A stretch of DNA of 10,251 nt from Sulfurimonas autotrophica (GTDB lineage: Bacteria; Campylobacterota; Campylobacteria; Campylobacterales; Sulfurimonadaceae). The stretch's first letter is position 1; each line of letters opens with the position of its first letter. The DNA is taken from positions 1 to 10,251 of the forward strand of contig DQUE01000164.1 of assembly GCA_015662405.1 (NCBI GenBank), in the 5' to 3' direction. Shown here in pieces: positions 1 through 6,583 of this stretch. Under the pieces are notes generated by a model. That model did not search any database. It had not been told where the DNA came from and saw only the letters and a program-made list of their open reading frames with translations. The position numbers were made by a program, and so were the translations under genes.

Positions 1-856
1 CATACCCTTCATCGCTTTTGAGTGCTGTTTCCATCGCTTTTACTAACTCATTAATCAATTTAGAAGTAGGCCCAAGGTCAAGCAGTTTTTCTTTGAGAAC
101 AGATTTTTTATATGTTACCTGTAAGTAGTACTGTACAACCTCTTCTGTAAGCTCTCCGTTAAGATTTTTCGGTGCTTTTTCCGTAGCTTTTACCCAATCT
201 TTTTTTGCTTTTTCTAAGGCTTTGAAGCTAGCTGAAACTTTATCTACCCTGCTTTTATCTTTCGTAGATAATGCTTTTTCAGTTGAAGTTTCATCGCCAT
301 CATCACTGTCATCGCCATCATCTTTTTCATCTTCAAAACTTTTAAAAAGCTCCTTAACACGTCTCTCACGATTAATAAGGGGTTCTTTGTAGTCTAAAAT
401 AAAATCAATCAGATATGGAACAGAACAGATTGCATCTATAATAATGCTCTCTCCAGCTTCAATTTTTTTAGAAATTTCAATCTCTTCTTCTTTTGTCAGA
501 AGAGGAATTTGCCCCATCTCACGCAAATACATACGAACAGGAGAGTCTGAACGAGACCATTCAAGTAGTTCATGCTCTTTTAAAATGTCAAATTTATCTA
601 TTTCATTATCTTCAAGCATTTTTCTTTGCGCGCTTCTGCGTGCTTCAGCTTCTTGGTCATTGAGTTTTTTCGCATGTTCACTTGAAGTATAAATACATTT
701 TTTATGTTTTTGGAGAAGTTTATAGATATTTTTTGCTTGTGCAGCTGTTGGCTGTTTGTCAAAAAATTCGATTAAAGATTCATAAGTAATGCACTCTTTG
801 GACTTATGCTCTTCAAAAAATGTTTCTAAAGCTTTGTTGAGTTCTTTTGCTGTCAT
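1..856 (-). CDS. rpoD: RNA polymerase primary sigma factor RpoD (sigma-70), N-terminal part, cut by window edge
   Basis: Primary sigma factor; it binds core RNA polymerase and directs it to housekeeping promoters. Only residues 1-285 are in the window; the core-binding and DNA-binding regions 2 to 4 lie beyond the left edge. The protein starts MTAKELNKAL. Residues about 98-115 (LEWSRSDSPVRMYLREMG) are sigma region 1.2, followed by the typical IPLLTKEEEIEISKKIE. A very acidic Asp/Glu-rich stretch at about 175-192 sits in the non-conserved region between 1.2 and 2.1, as is usual in RpoD. The ATG at 854-856 is the only in-frame ATG before an upstream stop about 36 bases away. The Shine-Dalgarno is modest. 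A perfect TATAAT lies upstream at 900-905. It diverges from flgF. Identity is very secure; the start is fairly secure. Confidence 0.95.
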   Translation of the reverse strand, partial: MTAKELNKALETFFEEHKSKECITYESLIEFFDKQPTAAQAKNIYKLLQKHKKCIYTSSEHAKKLNDQEAEARRSAQRKMLEDNEIDKFDILKEHELLEWSRSDSPVRMYLREMGQIPLLTKEEEIEISKKIEAGESIIIDAICSVPYLIDFILDYKEPLINRERRVKELFKSFEDEKDDGDDSDDGDETSTEKALSTKDKSRVDKVSASFKALEKAKKDWVKATEKAPKNLNGELTEEVVQYYLQVTYKKSVLKEKLLDLGPTSKLINELVKAMETALKSDEGY

Positions 857-899
857 ATGGGAGGTTGCTCCAATTGAGTTTAAGTTTTTTAAAAGGTGG

Positions 900-905
900 A
901 TTATA
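900..905 (-). promoter_or_regulatory. rpoD: Probable -10 box of the rpoD promoter
   Basis: The minus strand reads TATAAT here, an exact sigma-70 -10 hexamer, about 44 bases upstream of the rpoD ATG. This would give a 5' leader of roughly 37 bases. No good -35 box is seen at 17 bases (AGTAAT), which fits the weak -35 conservation known in Campylobacterota. The transcription start is inferred. Confidence 0.6.
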
Positions 906-950
906 CCGAAATACTCTTAAATATTACTTTTTTAACGAACAACTATTTTT

Positions 951-966
951 TGGAACACACTTTGCT
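951..966 (+). promoter_or_regulatory. Sigma-54 (RpoN) promoter for flgF-flgG
   Basis: The plus strand reads TGGAACACACTTTGCT. The -24 GG (952-953) and -12 GC (964-965) are exactly 12 bases apart, and the TTGC and TGGAAC boxes match the form seen at Campylobacter flagellar RpoN promoters. The expected start near 976 would give a leader of about 27 bases before the flgF ATG at 1003. RpoN control of rod and hook genes is established in Campylobacter and Helicobacter; its use here is inferred from the motif and position. Confidence 0.82.
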
Positions 967-1002
967 AGTAAGGTTTTAAATAGATCAACAGAGGGGCAAC
1001 AG

Positions 1003-1824
1003 ATGCAAACAGGCTACTATAATTCTGCTGCTGGAATGGTGACACAGTTTAACAGGCTTGATACTATTGCTAACAATTTGGCAAATGTAAACACAAACGG
1101 CTTTAAAGAGGATCAGCTTATAATTGGTGATTTTATGAGACTCTATAAAGAAGCAAGAGATGAACTTCCACATGCAAACAACACAAGAGAGGGAGCCGCT
1201 TTTTTCAATCGAACAATGACAAGAGCTCCACAAATTGTAGATGCATATACAGACTACTCTTTAGGAGGTATGCAAAAGAGTGATAACTCTTTAGATTTTG
1301 CACTCTCTCGAAAGGGTCTCTTTTTTGTTGTGAAAACACCGCAGGGTATACGGCTCACGCGTGATGGTGCTTTTACATTAAATGATGAAGGAAAGCTTAT
1401 CACAAAGCAGGGGTATGAAGTTCTTGCAAACGACTATTTTCAAACAAAAGAGGGGATTACATTTGCAGAAACAGATGCTACAATAAAGGTTGATAAAAAT
1501 GGTCAGATTTTCACAAATATTCCAAATACAGCGACCTTTGCGCAAAACAAAAAGCTCTTTATTGCACAGCCTGATAACCTAAAAAATCTTATAAAAGAGG
1601 GTGACAATCTTTACAGGGTTGCTGATAGTAACTCGCTAAAAAGTATTGAACAAAGTGGTGCAGTAAGACAGGGGTTTGTAGAAAAAAGTAATGTTAATGC
1701 TGTAAAAATGATGACACAGCTTATTGAGACAAACAGGCTTGTTGGGATGTATCAAAAAGCGATGGATACACAAATGAATGATATGAACAGAGACGCAATA
1801 GAAAAACTTGCGAAAAAAACTTAA
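1003..1824 (+). CDS. flgF: Flagellar proximal/distal rod protein FlgF (FlgG2-type)
   Basis: 273-residue rod subunit of the flagellar basal body, exported through the flagellar type III system to build the periplasmic rod. Residues about 12-38 form the Flg_bb_rod N-terminal domain (DTIANNLANVNTNGF). The middle has a FlgE/F/G-like region (DFALSRKGLFFVV, RDGAFTLNDEGKL). The C-terminus (QGFVEKSNVNAVKMMTQLIE) is the rod C-terminal domain. I chose the ATG at 1003 because it follows GAGGGG by six bases and gives the family's normal N-terminus; an upstream in-frame TTG at 847 would add 52 unrelated residues and overlap the start of rpoD. It lies 18 bases before flgG. Campylobacter annotations call the paralogue in this position flgG2. 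Confidence 0.92.
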   Translation: MQTGYYNSAAGMVTQFNRLDTIANNLANVNTNGFKEDQLIIGDFMRLYKEARDELPHANNTREGAAFFNRTMTRAPQIVDAYTDYSLGGMQKSDNSLDFALSRKGLFFVVKTPQGIRLTRDGAFTLNDEGKLITKQGYEVLANDYFQTKEGITFAETDATIKVDKNGQIFTNIPNTATFAQNKKLFIAQPDNLKNLIKEGDNLYRVADSNSLKSIEQSGAVRQGFVEKSNVNAVKMMTQLIETNRLVGMYQKAMDTQMNDMNRDAIEKLAKKT

Positions 1825-1842
1825 AATAAAGGATAGTAACAG

Positions 1843-2631
1843 ATGATGCAATCACTCTATACTGCTTCAACAGGGATGTTGGGAATGCAGACACAAATTG
1901 ACACAACAGCAAATAATATTGCCAATGTAAACACTATAGGTTTTAAAAAATCACGCGCAGAGTTTGCTGACTTGATGTACCATGTTATGGAGTATGCAGG
2001 AACTTCAACAAGTGATACAACAAAAAGCCCTACCGGAATAGAGGTTGGTTTAGGTGTTCGTCCTACAGCAATTAATAAAATATTTTCGGAAGGATCTCTA
2101 AAGCAGACTGATAATAATCTTGATTTGGCTATTACAGGAAAGGGTTTTTTTAAAATGGAGTTGCCTGATGGTACAGAAGTCTATTCAAAAAATGGTGCTT
2201 TTAAAATAGATCAAAATGGCACAATCGTCAATAGTGATGGATATACACTTTTACCTCAGATCGTTGTTCCACCTGATGCAACTAACATCAATATTGGTAT
2301 AGATGGTACTGTAACAGTCGTTCAACCAGGACAGACACAAGCAACGCAAATAGGGCAAATTCAAACGACAAATTTTATCAATCCATCAGGTCTACATGCT
2401 ATGGGTGATAATTTATATATTGAGACTGATAGTTCAGGACAGCCAGTTGAAGGGATTCCAGGTGTAGATGGGTTAGGCACTATCAGACAGGGGTTTGTTG
2501 AGCTTAGTAATGTTGAACTTGTTGTTGAGCTTACAGATTTAATTACAGGCCAACGTGCTTATGATGCAAACTCAAAAATTATTACAACAAGTGATGAAAT
2601 GCTACAAACGACAAATAATTTAAAACGATAG
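1843..2631 (+). CDS. flgG: Flagellar distal rod protein FlgG
   Basis: 262-residue distal rod subunit, the usual FlgG length. The rod links the export apparatus to the hook through the peptidoglycan and outer-membrane rings. Visible parts are the start MMQSLYTASTGMLGMQTQID, the rod signature TTANNIANVNTIGFKKSRAEF (about 21-41), the core GKGFFKMELPDGTEVYSKNGAF, and the C-terminal domain VELSNVELVVELTDLITGQR near residues 218-237. The family usually starts MMQS; initiation at the second ATG (1846) cannot be excluded. AAGGA at 1828-1832 serves as ribosome site. It is co-transcribed with flgF under the sigma-54 promoter and followed by a hairpin. Confidence 0.96.
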   Translation: MMQSLYTASTGMLGMQTQIDTTANNIANVNTIGFKKSRAEFADLMYHVMEYAGTSTSDTTKSPTGIEVGLGVRPTAINKIFSEGSLKQTDNNLDLAITGKGFFKMELPDGTEVYSKNGAFKIDQNGTIVNSDGYTLLPQIVVPPDATNINIGIDGTVTVVQPGQTQATQIGQIQTTNFINPSGLHAMGDNLYIETDSSGQPVEGIPGVDGLGTIRQGFVELSNVELVVELTDLITGQRAYDANSKIITTSDEMLQTTNNLKR

Positions 2632-2641
2632 GAACAGCGTA

Positions 2642-2679
2642 AAAGCCAAATTAGTACTTATTAATATCAATTTGGCTTT
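2642..2679 (+). terminator. Hairpin terminator after flgG
   Basis: AAAGCCAAATT (2642-2652) and AATTTGGCTTT (2669-2679) form a perfect 11-bp stem with a 16-base loop, 10 bases after the flgG stop. The following U run is short (stem ends in TTT, then CTACT), so termination may be partial. It separates the flagellar unit from the leuD promoter. Confidence 0.62.
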
Positions 2680-2701
2680 CTACTATAATACTACTCTTTA
2701 A

Positions 2702-2730
2702 TTCACTTCACACAACAATTTAGATATAAT
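2702..2730 (+). promoter_or_regulatory. Probable sigma-70 promoter of the leuD cluster
   Basis: TTCACT (2702-2707) and TATAAT (2725-2730) are separated by 17 bases, with an expected start near 2737 and a leader of about 29 bases to the leuD ATG. Two more TATAAT boxes (2684-2689 and 2739-2744) could act as alternatives. The short leader leaves no room for a leucine attenuator or T-box. Confidence 0.55.
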
Positions 2731-2765
2731 CGCAAAATTATAATTAGTTAACAATAGGATTTTAA

Positions 2766-3272
2766 ATGCAAAAAGCAAACATAGATGGAAAAGTTTGGAA
2801 ATTTGGTAAAGATATAGATACAGATTTAATTATTGCTGCAAGATACTTAAATACTTCAGTACCTGAAGAACTTGCCAAACATGTAATGGAAGATGCTGAC
2901 CCTGAATTTGTAAATAAAATGACTCCTGGTGATATTATCGTTGCTGGTGAGAATTTTGGTTGTGGAAGCTCTCGTGAACATGCACCAATCGCCCTTAAAG
3001 CTGCAGGAGTTGCTGCTATTATTGCCCCTACATTTGCTAGGATATTCTATAGAAACGCTTTTAATATGGGACTTCCGATTTTTGAGCTTAAAGAAGCTAA
3101 TGAAATTAAAGAGGGTGATGTAGTGAGTATAGATATGAATGCAGGTACAATTACAAATAAAAATACAAACAAAACGTACACTTTTACTCCAATTCCTGCA
3201 TTTATGCAAGAGTTGATAGATGCAGGTGGTTTAATGAATTTTGCAAAAAATGAACTAGAAGGAAAAAAATAG
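2766..3272 (+). CDS. leuD: 3-isopropylmalate dehydratase small subunit LeuD
   Basis: 168-residue small (swivelling) subunit of isopropylmalate isomerase, which with the Fe-S protein LeuC turns 2-isopropylmalate into 3-isopropylmalate in leucine synthesis. GENFGCGSSREHAP at residues 61-74 is the aconitase swivel-domain signature that contacts substrate; ARIFYRNAFNMGLP (91-104) is also characteristic. The length and YLNTS motif place it in the short LeuD/HacB-like class rather than the roughly 200-residue enterobacterial type. The ATG follows AGGA. Its stop TAG directly abuts the leuB ATG. leuC and leuA are not in this window. Confidence 0.95.
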   Translation: MQKANIDGKVWKFGKDIDTDLIIAARYLNTSVPEELAKHVMEDADPEFVNKMTPGDIIVAGENFGCGSSREHAPIALKAAGVAAIIAPTFARIFYRNAFNMGLPIFELKEANEIKEGDVVSIDMNAGTITNKNTNKTYTFTPIPAFMQELIDAGGLMNFAKNELEGKK

Positions 3273-4340
3273 ATGAAGTCATATAAAATAGCGCTTATTA
3301 AGGGTGATGGAATTGGTCCTGAAATAATTGATGAGGCTGTAAAAGTTTTAGATGCTGTTGCATCATATAGTGGGTTTACACTGAAATATGAAGATTTGCT
3401 TATGGGTGGTTGTGCTTATGATATTACAGGTGATCCACTTCCTCAGGAGACAATTTCTGGATCATTAAATGCAGATGCCGTACTCTTTGGTGCTATCGGT
3501 GGAGAAAAGTGGGATAACCTACCTCGTGAAAAACGCCCTGAAAGTGGGCTTTTGCGTTTTAGAAAAGAGCTCGGTGTCTATGCGAATCTACGTCCTGCTG
3601 TTGTCTATGATGAACTTGTAAATGCCTCTTCATTAAAACCAGAAATTGTCCGTGGTGTTGATTTAATGGTTGTTCGTGAACTTATCGGTGGTATCTATTT
3701 TGGTGAGCCAAAAGGGCGTGATGAAACAAAAGGGTGGAATACTATGGTTTACACTCGCGATGAGATAGTACGCATTGCGCACCAAGCTTTTAAAATCGCT
3801 ATGGCTCGAGGAAAACGCGTCTGTTCTGTTGATAAAGCAAATGTTTTAGATGTCTCTCAGCTCTGGAGAGAGACTGTTGAAGAGGTGGCTGTGGAGTATC
3901 CTGAAGTAGAGCTCTCTCATATGTATGTTGATAATGCCGCAATGCAGCTTATTCGTGATCCAAAACAGTTTGATGTTGTGCTTACGGGAAATATTTTTGG
4001 TGATATTTTGAGCGATGAAGCAAGTATGCTTTGTGGCTCTATCGGTCTGCTCCCATCAGCATCTATTGGTGATAAAATTGGAGTATATGAACCTATTCAT
4101 GGTTCAGCACCTGATATTGCCGGTCAAGGAATAGCAAACCCTATCGCAACAATTGCTTCAGCATCTATGATGCTTCGATATGCACTTAATGAGGAAGTTG
4201 CAGCTGATAAAATTGATAATGCTATTAAAAAAGCTTTGAGTGAAGGGTATAGAACAGGTGATTTGGCACAATTTGATGCTAAAGAGGTATGCTCAACAAG
4301 CGAAATGGGTTCAATTATTGCAAACTATATAGAAAAATAG
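3273..4340 (+). CDS. leuB: 3-isopropylmalate dehydrogenase LeuB
   Basis: 355-residue cytosolic enzyme that oxidises and decarboxylates 3-isopropylmalate to 2-oxoisocaproate with NAD+ and Mg2+/Mn2+, the third leucine-specific step. Visible are KGDGIGPE (10-17), substrate arginines R97, R107 and R135, Y142, the catalytic lysine in DKANVLD (K188), metal-binding D220, D244 and D248 in the GNIFGDILSDEAS segment, and the NAD-site loop EPIHGSAPDIAG (273-284). All expected residues are present and length is normal. The start codon follows the leuD stop with no gap, and a purine-rich stretch inside the leuD end serves as ribosome site, so translation is probably coupled. Confidence 0.97.
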   Translation: MKSYKIALIKGDGIGPEIIDEAVKVLDAVASYSGFTLKYEDLLMGGCAYDITGDPLPQETISGSLNADAVLFGAIGGEKWDNLPREKRPESGLLRFRKELGVYANLRPAVVYDELVNASSLKPEIVRGVDLMVVRELIGGIYFGEPKGRDETKGWNTMVYTRDEIVRIAHQAFKIAMARGKRVCSVDKANVLDVSQLWRETVEEVAVEYPEVELSHMYVDNAAMQLIRDPKQFDVVLTGNIFGDILSDEASMLCGSIGLLPSASIGDKIGVYEPIHGSAPDIAGQGIANPIATIASASMMLRYALNEEVAADKIDNAIKKALSEGYRTGDLAQFDAKEVCSTSEMGSIIANYIEK

Positions 4341-4352
4341 GTAAGAGATCTC

Positions 4353-4601
4353 ATGCAAACACTCACTTTGGCAAATATCTATGAACTTCAGGGTTTAAAA
4401 GAGGAGGCTCTGGAGATCTATAAAGAGATTTTAAAAAAAGATCCAAACAATAGTGATGCAAAAATTGCTATAAGAAGATTGTCTGGCATGAGAAAAAAGT
4501 TTTTACATGTAAATACTCAAATGAAAGAGTATTTTGTTAAAATGGATACAGAAGTTGAGTTTAAAGAGTTTGAAAGGTGGTTACTAAAAGCATGGAATTA
4601 A
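4353..4601 (+). CDS. Small TPR-repeat protein
   Basis: 82-residue cytosolic protein of unknown function. Residues about 3-36 form one tetratricopeptide repeat (LANIYELQGLKEEALEIYKEI, ending in the DPNNSDAKIAIRRL turn and helix), normally a protein-binding helix pair. The remainder is charged and helical, ending ERWLLKAWN; it has no signal peptide or membrane segment. It starts 12 bases after leuB and overlaps the next gene's ATG by 10 bases. The overlap and its position beside a CiaD-like protein suggest the two products may act together, perhaps as partners. This link is inferred from gene order only. Confidence 0.82.
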   Translation: MQTLTLANIYELQGLKEEALEIYKEILKKDPNNSDAKIAIRRLSGMRKKFLHVNTQMKEYFVKMDTEVEFKEFERWLLKAWN

Positions 4602-4936
4602 AAGATGTAATATTATCAACACTAGCTGAAATGGAAGAGGATACAGTCCTTGAAGATCTTGCAAAAGTTACAAAAGAGCCTGCACAGGATACTTCTGAGA
4701 TAAAAACTGAAAAATATCCACAACAAAAAAGTGAAAATAGCTCTTCTGTGGAGAGTGAATTACTCTATCTTAATTCTATTAGAGAAAGACTTTTAGTTCT
4801 TTTTGAAGGTTTCCAATCACCTAATAATGCAAACATTGAAGCAAAAATAGACATGACATTGAACTTTCTTGAATATACATTAGCAACCATTGATGCTCGT
4901 GTTGAAAAACTTGAAAAAGGAAATATGCAAAGATGA
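4592..4936 (+). CDS. CiaD-like domain protein
   Basis: 114-residue protein. The N-terminal half is acidic and low-complexity (MELKDVILSTLAEMEEDT, then a Lys/Glu/Ser-rich linker). The C-terminal half, about residues 54-110, is a compact helical segment (LYLNSIRERLLVLFEGFQ, then KIDMTLNFLEYTLATIDARV). This resembles the domain at the end of Campylobacter CiaD, whose gene (as I recall for C. jejuni) also lies near purU. CiaD in Campylobacter is a secreted invasion effector, but in a free-living relative the role must be different and is unknown. I prefer the ATG at 4592 to the in-frame GTG at 4577 because it gives the usual MELKD start. It overlaps purU by four bases (ATGA). Family call is from memory of sequence style and synteny. 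Confidence 0.75.
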   Translation: MELKDVILSTLAEMEEDTVLEDLAKVTKEPAQDTSEIKTEKYPQQKSENSSSVESELLYLNSIRERLLVLFEGFQSPNNANIEAKIDMTLNFLEYTLATIDARVEKLEKGNMQR

Positions 4937-5769
4937 GCCAATACAGAGTTTTAATAGATGCAAATGATGAAAAAGGACTTGTACATAAAGTTTCAACTAT
5001 CTTTTATGATTATGATTTAAATATCTTATCTAATAGTGAGTTTGTTGATAAACAGAGCAATAAATTTTTCATGCGTAGTGTTGTAGATGGAAATGTAGAT
5101 AGAGATGAACTTATCAATGCTTTAATAAAAGTACTACCTGCAGATGCTTCTGTGAAAGTTATTACACCAAAAAAGAAAAATATTATTCTGATGGTTACAA
5201 AAGAGATTCATGCCTTAGGTGATATATTGATTCGTCATGAAGCAGGTGAACTTGAGGCGAATATAGTCGCTGTTATTTCTAATTATGACAACCTTGAATC
5301 ATTTGTTAGTAAGTTTAATATACCCTATGTAACTATTTCTCATGAAGGACTACAGCGTCAAGAGCATGAAAATAAGGTTATAGAGGCTATTAACAGGTTT
5401 GATGCTATTGATTTTATTGTTTTGGCAAAATATATGCGGATTTTAACTCCAAGATTTGTCGAAACATTTGAAAACAGGATTATAAACATTCATCACTCAT
5501 TTTTACCTGCATTTATAGGTGCAAATCCATATAAGCAAGCATATGACAGGGGTGTCAAAATCATCGGAGCAACAGCACATTTTGTAAATAACGACCTTGA
5601 TGAAGGACCTATTATTGCCCAAGAGACCATACATGTAACACATGCATACAGCTGGAAGGATATGCAACGTGCAGGAAAAGATGTCGAAAAAGTAGTTCTT
5701 TCTCGTGCATTAAAACTTGCACTTGAAGATAGAATTTTTACATATGCTAACAGAACGGTAATCTTTTAA
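4933..5769 (+). CDS. purU: Formyltetrahydrofolate deformylase PurU
   Basis: 278-residue enzyme hydrolysing 10-formyl-tetrahydrofolate to formate and tetrahydrofolate, balancing one-carbon pools and supplying formate. Residues 1-80 are an ACT regulatory domain (YRVLIDANDEKGLVHKVSTI). Residues about 84-278 are the formyltransferase fold, with the catalytic set N185 and H187 (INIHHSFLP) and D223 (NNDLDEGPII). Length matches the family. ATG overlaps the preceding stop as ATGA, and its own TAA overlaps the trmL ATG (TAATG), so translation is coupled on both sides. In E. coli PurU is controlled by methionine and glycine; whether that holds here cannot be seen. Confidence 0.96.
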   Translation: MSQYRVLIDANDEKGLVHKVSTIFYDYDLNILSNSEFVDKQSNKFFMRSVVDGNVDRDELINALIKVLPADASVKVITPKKKNIILMVTKEIHALGDILIRHEAGELEANIVAVISNYDNLESFVSKFNIPYVTISHEGLQRQEHENKVIEAINRFDAIDFIVLAKYMRILTPRFVETFENRIINIHHSFLPAFIGANPYKQAYDRGVKIIGATAHFVNNDLDEGPIIAQETIHVTHAYSWKDMQRAGKDVEKVVLSRALKLALEDRIFTYANRTVIF

Positions 5770-6239
5770 TGTCATTTAATGTAGTTTTAGTACATCCTCA
5801 AATACCAAATAATACGGGTGCTATTGGAAGACTCTGTGTCAATGCAGGTGCAATATTACATCTTATTAAGCCTATTGGATTTGATATAGACGAAAAGGCT
5901 GTCCGTAGAGCAGGACTTGATTATTGGGACAAACTGGATGTAAAAGTTTGGGAAAATCTTGATGAGTTCTTTACATGTAATACCATTACAGATAATGCTT
6001 ACTTTGCTACAACAAAAACAGAGAGACCCTATTTTGATGCACAATTTCAAGAGGGTGATTATATTTTTTTTGGTAGTGAGACAAAAGGTATTCCTGAAGA
6101 GGTTTTACATAAGTATAAATCTCAAAATATTACGATTCCTATGACAAAAGAGGGACGAAGCCTTAATCTAGCAATTAGCACTGGTATTATATTATATGAA
6201 GCCATTCGTCAAAACTATAGTATTTTTTCAAAGGTGTAA
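5769..6239 (+). CDS. trmL: tRNA (cytidine/uridine-34-2'-O)-methyltransferase TrmL
   Basis: 156-residue SPOUT-class (alpha/beta knot) methyltransferase that uses S-adenosylmethionine to methylate the ribose of wobble base 34 in leucine tRNAs, acting as a dimer. Visible are motif 1 PQIPNNTGAIGRLC (10-23), FFGSETKGIP (100-109) and the knot segment IPMTKEGRSLNLAISTGIIL (123-142). Length is normal for the minimal SpoU-family TrmL (about 155). There is no separate Shine-Dalgarno; initiation is probably by coupling from purU through the shared base at 5769. It lies downstream of leucine genes, though a functional tie to leucine supply is only suggestive. Confidence 0.94.
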   Translation: MSFNVVLVHPQIPNNTGAIGRLCVNAGAILHLIKPIGFDIDEKAVRRAGLDYWDKLDVKVWENLDEFFTCNTITDNAYFATTKTERPYFDAQFQEGDYIFFGSETKGIPEEVLHKYKSQNITIPMTKEGRSLNLAISTGIILYEAIRQNYSIFSKV

Positions 6240-6242
6240 AGT

Positions 6243-6365
6243 ATGAGTAGTTTTTTTGATACAATAATGACAGTTTTATTTGTTTTTTTTATGATCTTTA
6301 TATTTGCTGGTTACCATAAAACAAAATCGCAAGAACGCGAAAAAGACAAAGAGCTCAAATCCTAA
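6243..6365 (+). CDS. 40-residue single-pass membrane protein
   Basis: A short reading frame starting MSSFFDTIMTVLFVFFMIFI, with a hydrophobic helix at about residues 8-24 and a charged Lys/Glu-rich tail (KTKSQEREKDKELKS). AAAGG at 6230-6234 lies 8 bases before the ATG and the gene starts 3 bases after the trmL stop, so it looks like the last cistron of the purU cluster. The tail is predicted cytoplasmic by the positive-inside rule. I do not recognise the family. The topology recalls small assembly subunits such as CcoQ, but no specific similarity supports that. Confidence 0.68.
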   Translation: MSSFFDTIMTVLFVFFMIFIFAGYHKTKSQEREKDKELKS

Positions 6366-6445
6366 AATAATTTTTCTGCCCAATATTCTAGTTGGGCTTC
6401 GAACTTTTCAAATAAACTCTCTGCATTTTTCATTATATATGACAT
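6362..6445 (-). CDS. Candidate 27-residue peptide divergent from S24 repressor
   Basis: A minus-strand frame from ATG at 6445, starting MSYIMKNAESLFEKFEAQ and ending WAEKLF, that could form one amphipathic helix. Support: AAAGGGGAT sits just before the ATG in a form like that of the divergent repressor gene, and a TTGAAA-17-TATTAT promoter lies at 6480-6508. It converges on and overlaps by four bases the stop of the 40-residue membrane protein. Against it: very short, and a GCCCAA/TTGGGC hairpin lies inside it (6378-6397), which could instead be a weak end signal for the plus-strand cluster. No function is assigned; being a repressor-controlled peptide is an inference from layout. Confidence 0.45.
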   Translation of the reverse strand: MSYIMKNAESLFEKFEAQLEYWAEKLF

Positions 6446-6479
6446 TTTATCCCCTTTTTATGAAATAATTTTTGCAAAA

Positions 6480-6508
6480 ATAATAAAAATATTTCAAAAA
6501 TATTTCAA
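6480..6508 (-). promoter_or_regulatory. Leftward promoter toward the 27-residue ORF
   Basis: Minus strand TTGAAA (6503-6508) and TATTAT (6480-6485) with a 17-base spacer. Expected start is near 6473, giving a leader of about 28 bases that carries the AAAGGGGAT ribosome site. Region is very AT-rich, so a chance match is possible. Confidence 0.42.
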
Positions 6509-6529
6509 ATTGTCAAATATTTTTTGACA
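6490..6529. promoter_or_regulatory. Operator region: 19-bp palindrome plus two direct repeats
   Basis: TGTCAAA (6511-6517) and TTTGACA (6523-6529) form a perfect inverted repeat with a 5-base centre. Just to its left, TATTTCAAA occurs twice (6490-6498 and 6501-6509), 11 bases apart, about one helical turn. The palindrome overlaps the repressor gene's -35 box, and the direct repeats cover the leftward promoter. This is the arrangement expected for binding by a dimeric CI/LexA-like repressor that controls itself and a divergent gene; the binding protein is inferred to be the neighbouring S24 protein. Confidence 0.65.
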
Positions 6530-6552
6530 TTCTTTCATTTTTAGACTATACT
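6524..6552 (+). promoter_or_regulatory. Near-consensus sigma-70 promoter of the S24 repressor gene
   Basis: TTGACA (6524-6529), 17-base spacer, TATACT (6547-6552). This is the strongest-looking sigma-70 promoter in the window and has a full -35 box, uncommon for the group. Expected start is near 6559, 25 bases before the ATG. An ATTG/CAAT dyad (6553-6562) spans the start. Confidence 0.75.
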
Positions 6553-6583
6553 ATTGCACAATTAATAGAAAAAGGGGTTCAGG

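Noticed and set aside
444..692. Plus-strand open frame inside rpoD
   Set aside because: Opposite-strand shadow of a very clear RpoD coding sequence; Ser-rich low-quality translation.
847..1002. TTG-started N-terminal extension of flgF
   Set aside because: It would add 52 residues with no rod-family similarity, run through the rpoD start and the sigma-54 promoter, and lacks a ribosome site; the ATG at 1003 fits the family.
6376..6400. GCCCAA/TTGGGC hairpin as a strong terminator of the purU cluster
   Set aside because: Only a 6-bp stem with no run of T after it on either strand; kept only as an alternative reading of the 27-codon ORF.
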